Shown one piece after another: positions 7,013-8,338 of a stretch of 8,338 bases of DNA. This DNA comes from an archaeon (GTDB lineage Archaea; Nanobdellota; Nanobdellia; Woesearchaeales; JAHJEM01), in NCBI GenBank assembly GCA_020057445.1, contig JAGVFV010000111.1:1-8338 (forward strand), read 5' to 3'. Both the position numbers and the translations under genes were made by a program. Below the pieces are notes generated by a model. That model had not been told where the DNA came from. It saw only the letters and a program-made list of their open reading frames with translations, and searched no databases. The first letter of the stretch is position 1, and the number at the start of each line of letters is the position of its first letter.

Positions 7013-8017
7013 CTAGCTATTTTCGTCATATGATCGGGGGGTATTTAAAGTTTGTTTCTCTTCTGGATAAAACGTGTATTTCGGCATATTTTTGATGCGG
7101 ATGATATCATAGTCGCGGATGATATTTGCGTGTGCGATTGTGAGGTTCTTCAGGAATGTTGTTATGTCTGCTCGTTTTTCTACTTCAAGGTCTATTTCGT
7201 AATCCCACTCTGCAAGGCTCTTGATGAGTGAGATGACGTGAGGGTCTTCTTGGGCGAAGGCGACGAGTTTCCTGTTCCTTTCTTCAGTGGTATTGTTAAG
7301 GAATAGGAGTATTTTGTAGTGTTCTTGGCTGATTTTTTCATTGTTGAGGATGAGGAGGTGTTTGGTGATGATTGCTTTTCGTTTGAGTTCTTTGATGCGG
7401 TGATGTGTTCCTGTCGCAGTGAGTCCTGTCTTTTTTGCGATGTCCACTAGCGATGCGCGGGCGTCTTTGGCAAGCATGCTGCAGATGATCTTGTCTCGGT
7501 CGTCAAGTTCCATTGTTGCATTCGTGGTCGTATAGTGAGGGAAGGCGAGCGGTATTCGTGGTTTTTTGGTCAAGTATTGCCGAGGGAGAAAGATTCCTTC
7601 GAAATGCAAGGCAAGTGTCTTTTTGAGGATCCATTGGCTGTATTTTTCATAGAGTTGTACGAGCACATGTTTTGTCTCTTCTTGGTTTCGTACAGAGAAG
7701 ATGAGGCCGATGTCATAGTTGCCTTCAAGATTGCCTATCCAGTTGATAGACGATATGCTTGCGAGGTGGCGCATCATGCGGTCTTTTTGGGATTCATCTG
7801 CGTGTTGGAGCTTGATGAACAGTTGATAGGGTGTGAATCCGAGTTTTGGTGTGTTGATGACGGTGATGCAGCGCTCGATTATCCCTTCTGTGAGGAGGTT
7901 GTTCACGCGGTAGCGGACAGTCTCTTGGCTTGAGTGGGTCTTTCGTGCGATGAGAGAATACGGCGTGCGGGAATCCTCGTCGAGACAGGAAAGTATCTGT
8001 CTGTCTTTGGCATCCAT
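7013..8017 (-). CDS. tandem Lrp/AsnC family transcriptional regulator
   Basis: A 334-residue DNA-binding regulator made of two fused Lrp/AsnC units. Unit one has a helix-turn-helix at 2-50 (DRQILSCLDEDSR opening, then SSQETVRYRVNNL) and a RAM-like ligand/oligomer domain at 60-145 (GNLEGNYDIGLIF). Unit two repeats the plan: helix-turn-helix at 169-220 (LDDRDKIICSMLAKDAR, then THHRIKELKRKAII) and a RAM-like domain at 230-315 (SLAEWDYEIDLEV). A typical Lrp is about 150 residues with one of each. I start it at ATG 8017 although the frame is open to 8107. The extra 30 residues are Ile/Asn/Tyr-rich translation of AT-rich promoter DNA, MDAKDRQIL is the normal Lrp opening, and a TATA box lies 25 bases upstream of 8017. 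The transcript is then leaderless. It is transcribed away from the plus-strand gene and ends 23 bases before the ATPase. Its ligand and full set of targets cannot be read here. Confidence 0.9.
   Translation of the reverse strand: MDAKDRQILSCLDEDSRTPYSLIARKTHSSQETVRYRVNNLLTEGIIERCITVINTPKLGFTPYQLFIKLQHADESQKDRMMRHLASISSINWIGNLEGNYDIGLIFSVRNQEETKHVLVQLYEKYSQWILKKTLALHFEGIFLPRQYLTKKPRIPLAFPHYTTTNATMELDDRDKIICSMLAKDARASLVDIAKKTGLTATGTHHRIKELKRKAIITKHLLILNNEKISQEHYKILLFLNNTTEERNRKLVAFAQEDPHVISLIKSLAEWDYEIDLEVEKRADITTFLKNLTIAHANIIRDYDIIRIKNMPKYTFYPEEKQTLNTPRSYDENS
7041..7050 (-). promoter_or_regulatory. candidate internal promoter for the ATPase-platform operon
   Basis: The minus strand reads CTTTAAATAC, preceded by an A-rich stretch (GAAACAAA) that could be a BRE. 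It lies inside the last codons of the regulator gene (Thr-Leu-Asn). Initiation about 25 bases downstream would fall near 7020 and leave a leader of about 30 bases carrying the Shine-Dalgarno site of the ATPase. Co-transcription with the regulator is the alternative. Confidence 0.4.
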
Positions 8018-8033
8018 AGTTGTATTTATTAAG

Positions 8034-8048
8034 TTTATATTTAAATAG
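8034..8048 (-). promoter_or_regulatory. TATA-box promoter of the Lrp-type regulator
   Basis: The minus strand reads CTATTTAAATATAAA, centred about 25 bases upstream of ATG 8017. This is the expected distance for transcription beginning at the start codon. It supports both a leaderless mRNA and the choice of the internal Met as the true start of the regulator. Confidence 0.65.
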
Positions 8049-8059
8049 TTTTTGATAAT

Positions 8060-8074
8060 CAGTAAATATTGCTG
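8060..8074. promoter_or_regulatory. candidate Lrp-type operator between divergent promoters
   Basis: CAGTAAATATTGCTG is an imperfect palindrome with matching arms CAG-AA and TT-CTG. The flanking T and A extend the symmetry to 17 bases. It agrees at 14 of 15 positions with the degenerate E. coli Lrp consensus YAGHAWATTWTDCTR. It sits between the TATA box of the regulator and that of the plus-strand gene, so a bound regulator could affect both. The comparison with a bacterial consensus is suggestive only, since archaeal Lrp sites vary. Confidence 0.45.
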
Positions 8075-8081
8075 AGAAATA

Positions 8082-8090
8082 TTAATATAT
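8082..8090 (+). promoter_or_regulatory. TATA-box promoter of the divergent plus-strand gene
   Basis: TTAATATAT lies about 25 bases before roughly position 8111. Initiation there would leave a short leader of about ten bases that just includes the GGTGAG ribosome binding site. The AT-rich surroundings make single TATA calls uncertain. Confidence 0.45.
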
Positions 8091-8112
8091 GTAAGATACG
8101 TTATCATCTATT

Positions 8113-8118
8113 GGTGAG
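8113..8118 (+). promoter_or_regulatory. ribosome binding site that sets the GTG start at 8122
   Basis: GGTGAG pairs through GGTGA with the 16S rRNA 3' end and is followed, after AAC, by GTG at 8122. No ATG occurs in this frame between the upstream in-frame stop at 8092 and this GTG, so the site decides the start. Confidence 0.55.
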
Positions 8119-8121
8119 AAC

Positions 8122-8338
8122 GTGAACAAAGAACCTGAAGATCCAGCATCTGAGGAAAACAGCACGGCACAGCATACCAGAATAGGACCTTACACAGGGA
8201 CAGAACCTTACGCCAGGATAGAAGATGTGCTGGACAGCAGTCATGAAGATCCAAGTGTGCTTCTGACCTATCTCGTAGGAACTCCAGCAGAGTTTCGGCA
8301 AATAAAAGACACATTTCGCAACCGGGCGTATCTTGCAG
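8122..8338 (+). CDS. unrecognised acidic protein, N-terminal fragment (runs off the window)
   Basis: Begins with GTG and stays open to the window end, giving 72 residues. The first 30 residues are polar, acidic and probably disordered (VNKEPEDPASEENS, with Pro, Gly and Thr following). From about residue 31 a more ordered part begins (YARIEDVLDSS, then SVLLTYLVGTPAEFRQIKDTF), which looks like amphipathic helices. There is no signal peptide or membrane helix in the visible part and I recognise no family. It is transcribed divergently from the tandem Lrp regulator and shares a control region of about 100 bases, so it is a likely target of that regulator. The ribosome binding site, the upstream TATA box and the natural composition favour this strand over the cysteine-rich antisense readings. 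Confidence 0.65.
   Translation, partial: MNKEPEDPASEENSTAQHTRIGPYTGTEPYARIEDVLDSSHEDPSVLLTYLVGTPAEFRQIKDTFRNRAYLA

Noticed and set aside
7026..7033. TCATATGA palindrome near the predicted ATPase transcription start
   Set aside because: Only eight bases, the symmetry does not extend outward, it lies in coding sequence, and it does not resemble the palindrome at 8060.
8018..8107. N-terminal extension of 30 residues on the Lrp regulator
   Set aside because: It translates the AT-rich promoter, including the TATA box, into Ile/Asn/Tyr-rich residues unlike any Lrp N-terminus.
8104..8314. Two overlapping minus-strand frames of 65 and 68 residues
   Set aside because: They are Cys-rich, antisense to a better-supported plus-strand frame, and lack start signals.
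1..8338. tRNA, rRNA, CRISPR arrays, insertion sequences, long repeats
   Set aside because: None was seen on reading both strands. Genes fill nearly the whole window and the short gaps hold only promoters.

Overview
The window looks archaeal. AT-rich TATA elements sit about 25 bases before start codons, several genes appear to be leaderless, and the gene families fit: an archaellum/type IV pilus-type secretion ATPase with a duplicated FlaJ/TadC-like membrane platform, a tandem Lrp/AsnC regulator, a DUF2207 membrane protein and a small VKOR. The exact lineage cannot be read from the sequence. A DPANN group such as Woesearchaeota-like archaea is a guess from gene style only. All genes but one lie on the minus strand. 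They are tightly packed, and no stretch longer than about 105 bases lacks a gene.

Layout, in the direction of minus-strand transcription (right to left). At 8018-8121 a short AT-rich divergent control region holds two facing promoters and a palindrome resembling an Lrp box. To its right, on the plus strand, an unrecognised acidic protein begins and runs off the window. To its left is a 334-residue regulator made of two Lrp/AsnC units (7013-8017). After 23 bases comes the secretion ATPase (4716-6989), then the overlapping two-domain T2SSF membrane protein (2494-4758). A new promoter, at 2481-2490, then drives a small unrecognised protein with a Cys-Ala-Cys motif (2092-2460). That gene overlaps by four bases (ATGA) a VKOR-family disulfide-forming membrane protein (1712-2095). 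A further promoter precedes a secreted/membrane DUF2207 protein (1-1668), which is cut by the left edge.

How the genes may work together. The ATPase and platform form the motor and membrane core of a type IV pilus-like or archaellum-like export machine. No pilin, prepilin peptidase or archaellin is seen here, so the substrates must be encoded elsewhere. VKOR would supply disulfide bonds outside the membrane. Both large membrane proteins flanking it carry exactly two cysteines in their predicted outside portions (C404/C420 in the platform, C21/C92 in DUF2207), so they are plausible clients. The regulator probably controls itself and the divergent gene through the palindrome, and perhaps the ATPase operon by read-through. 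These links are inferences from sequence and gene order.
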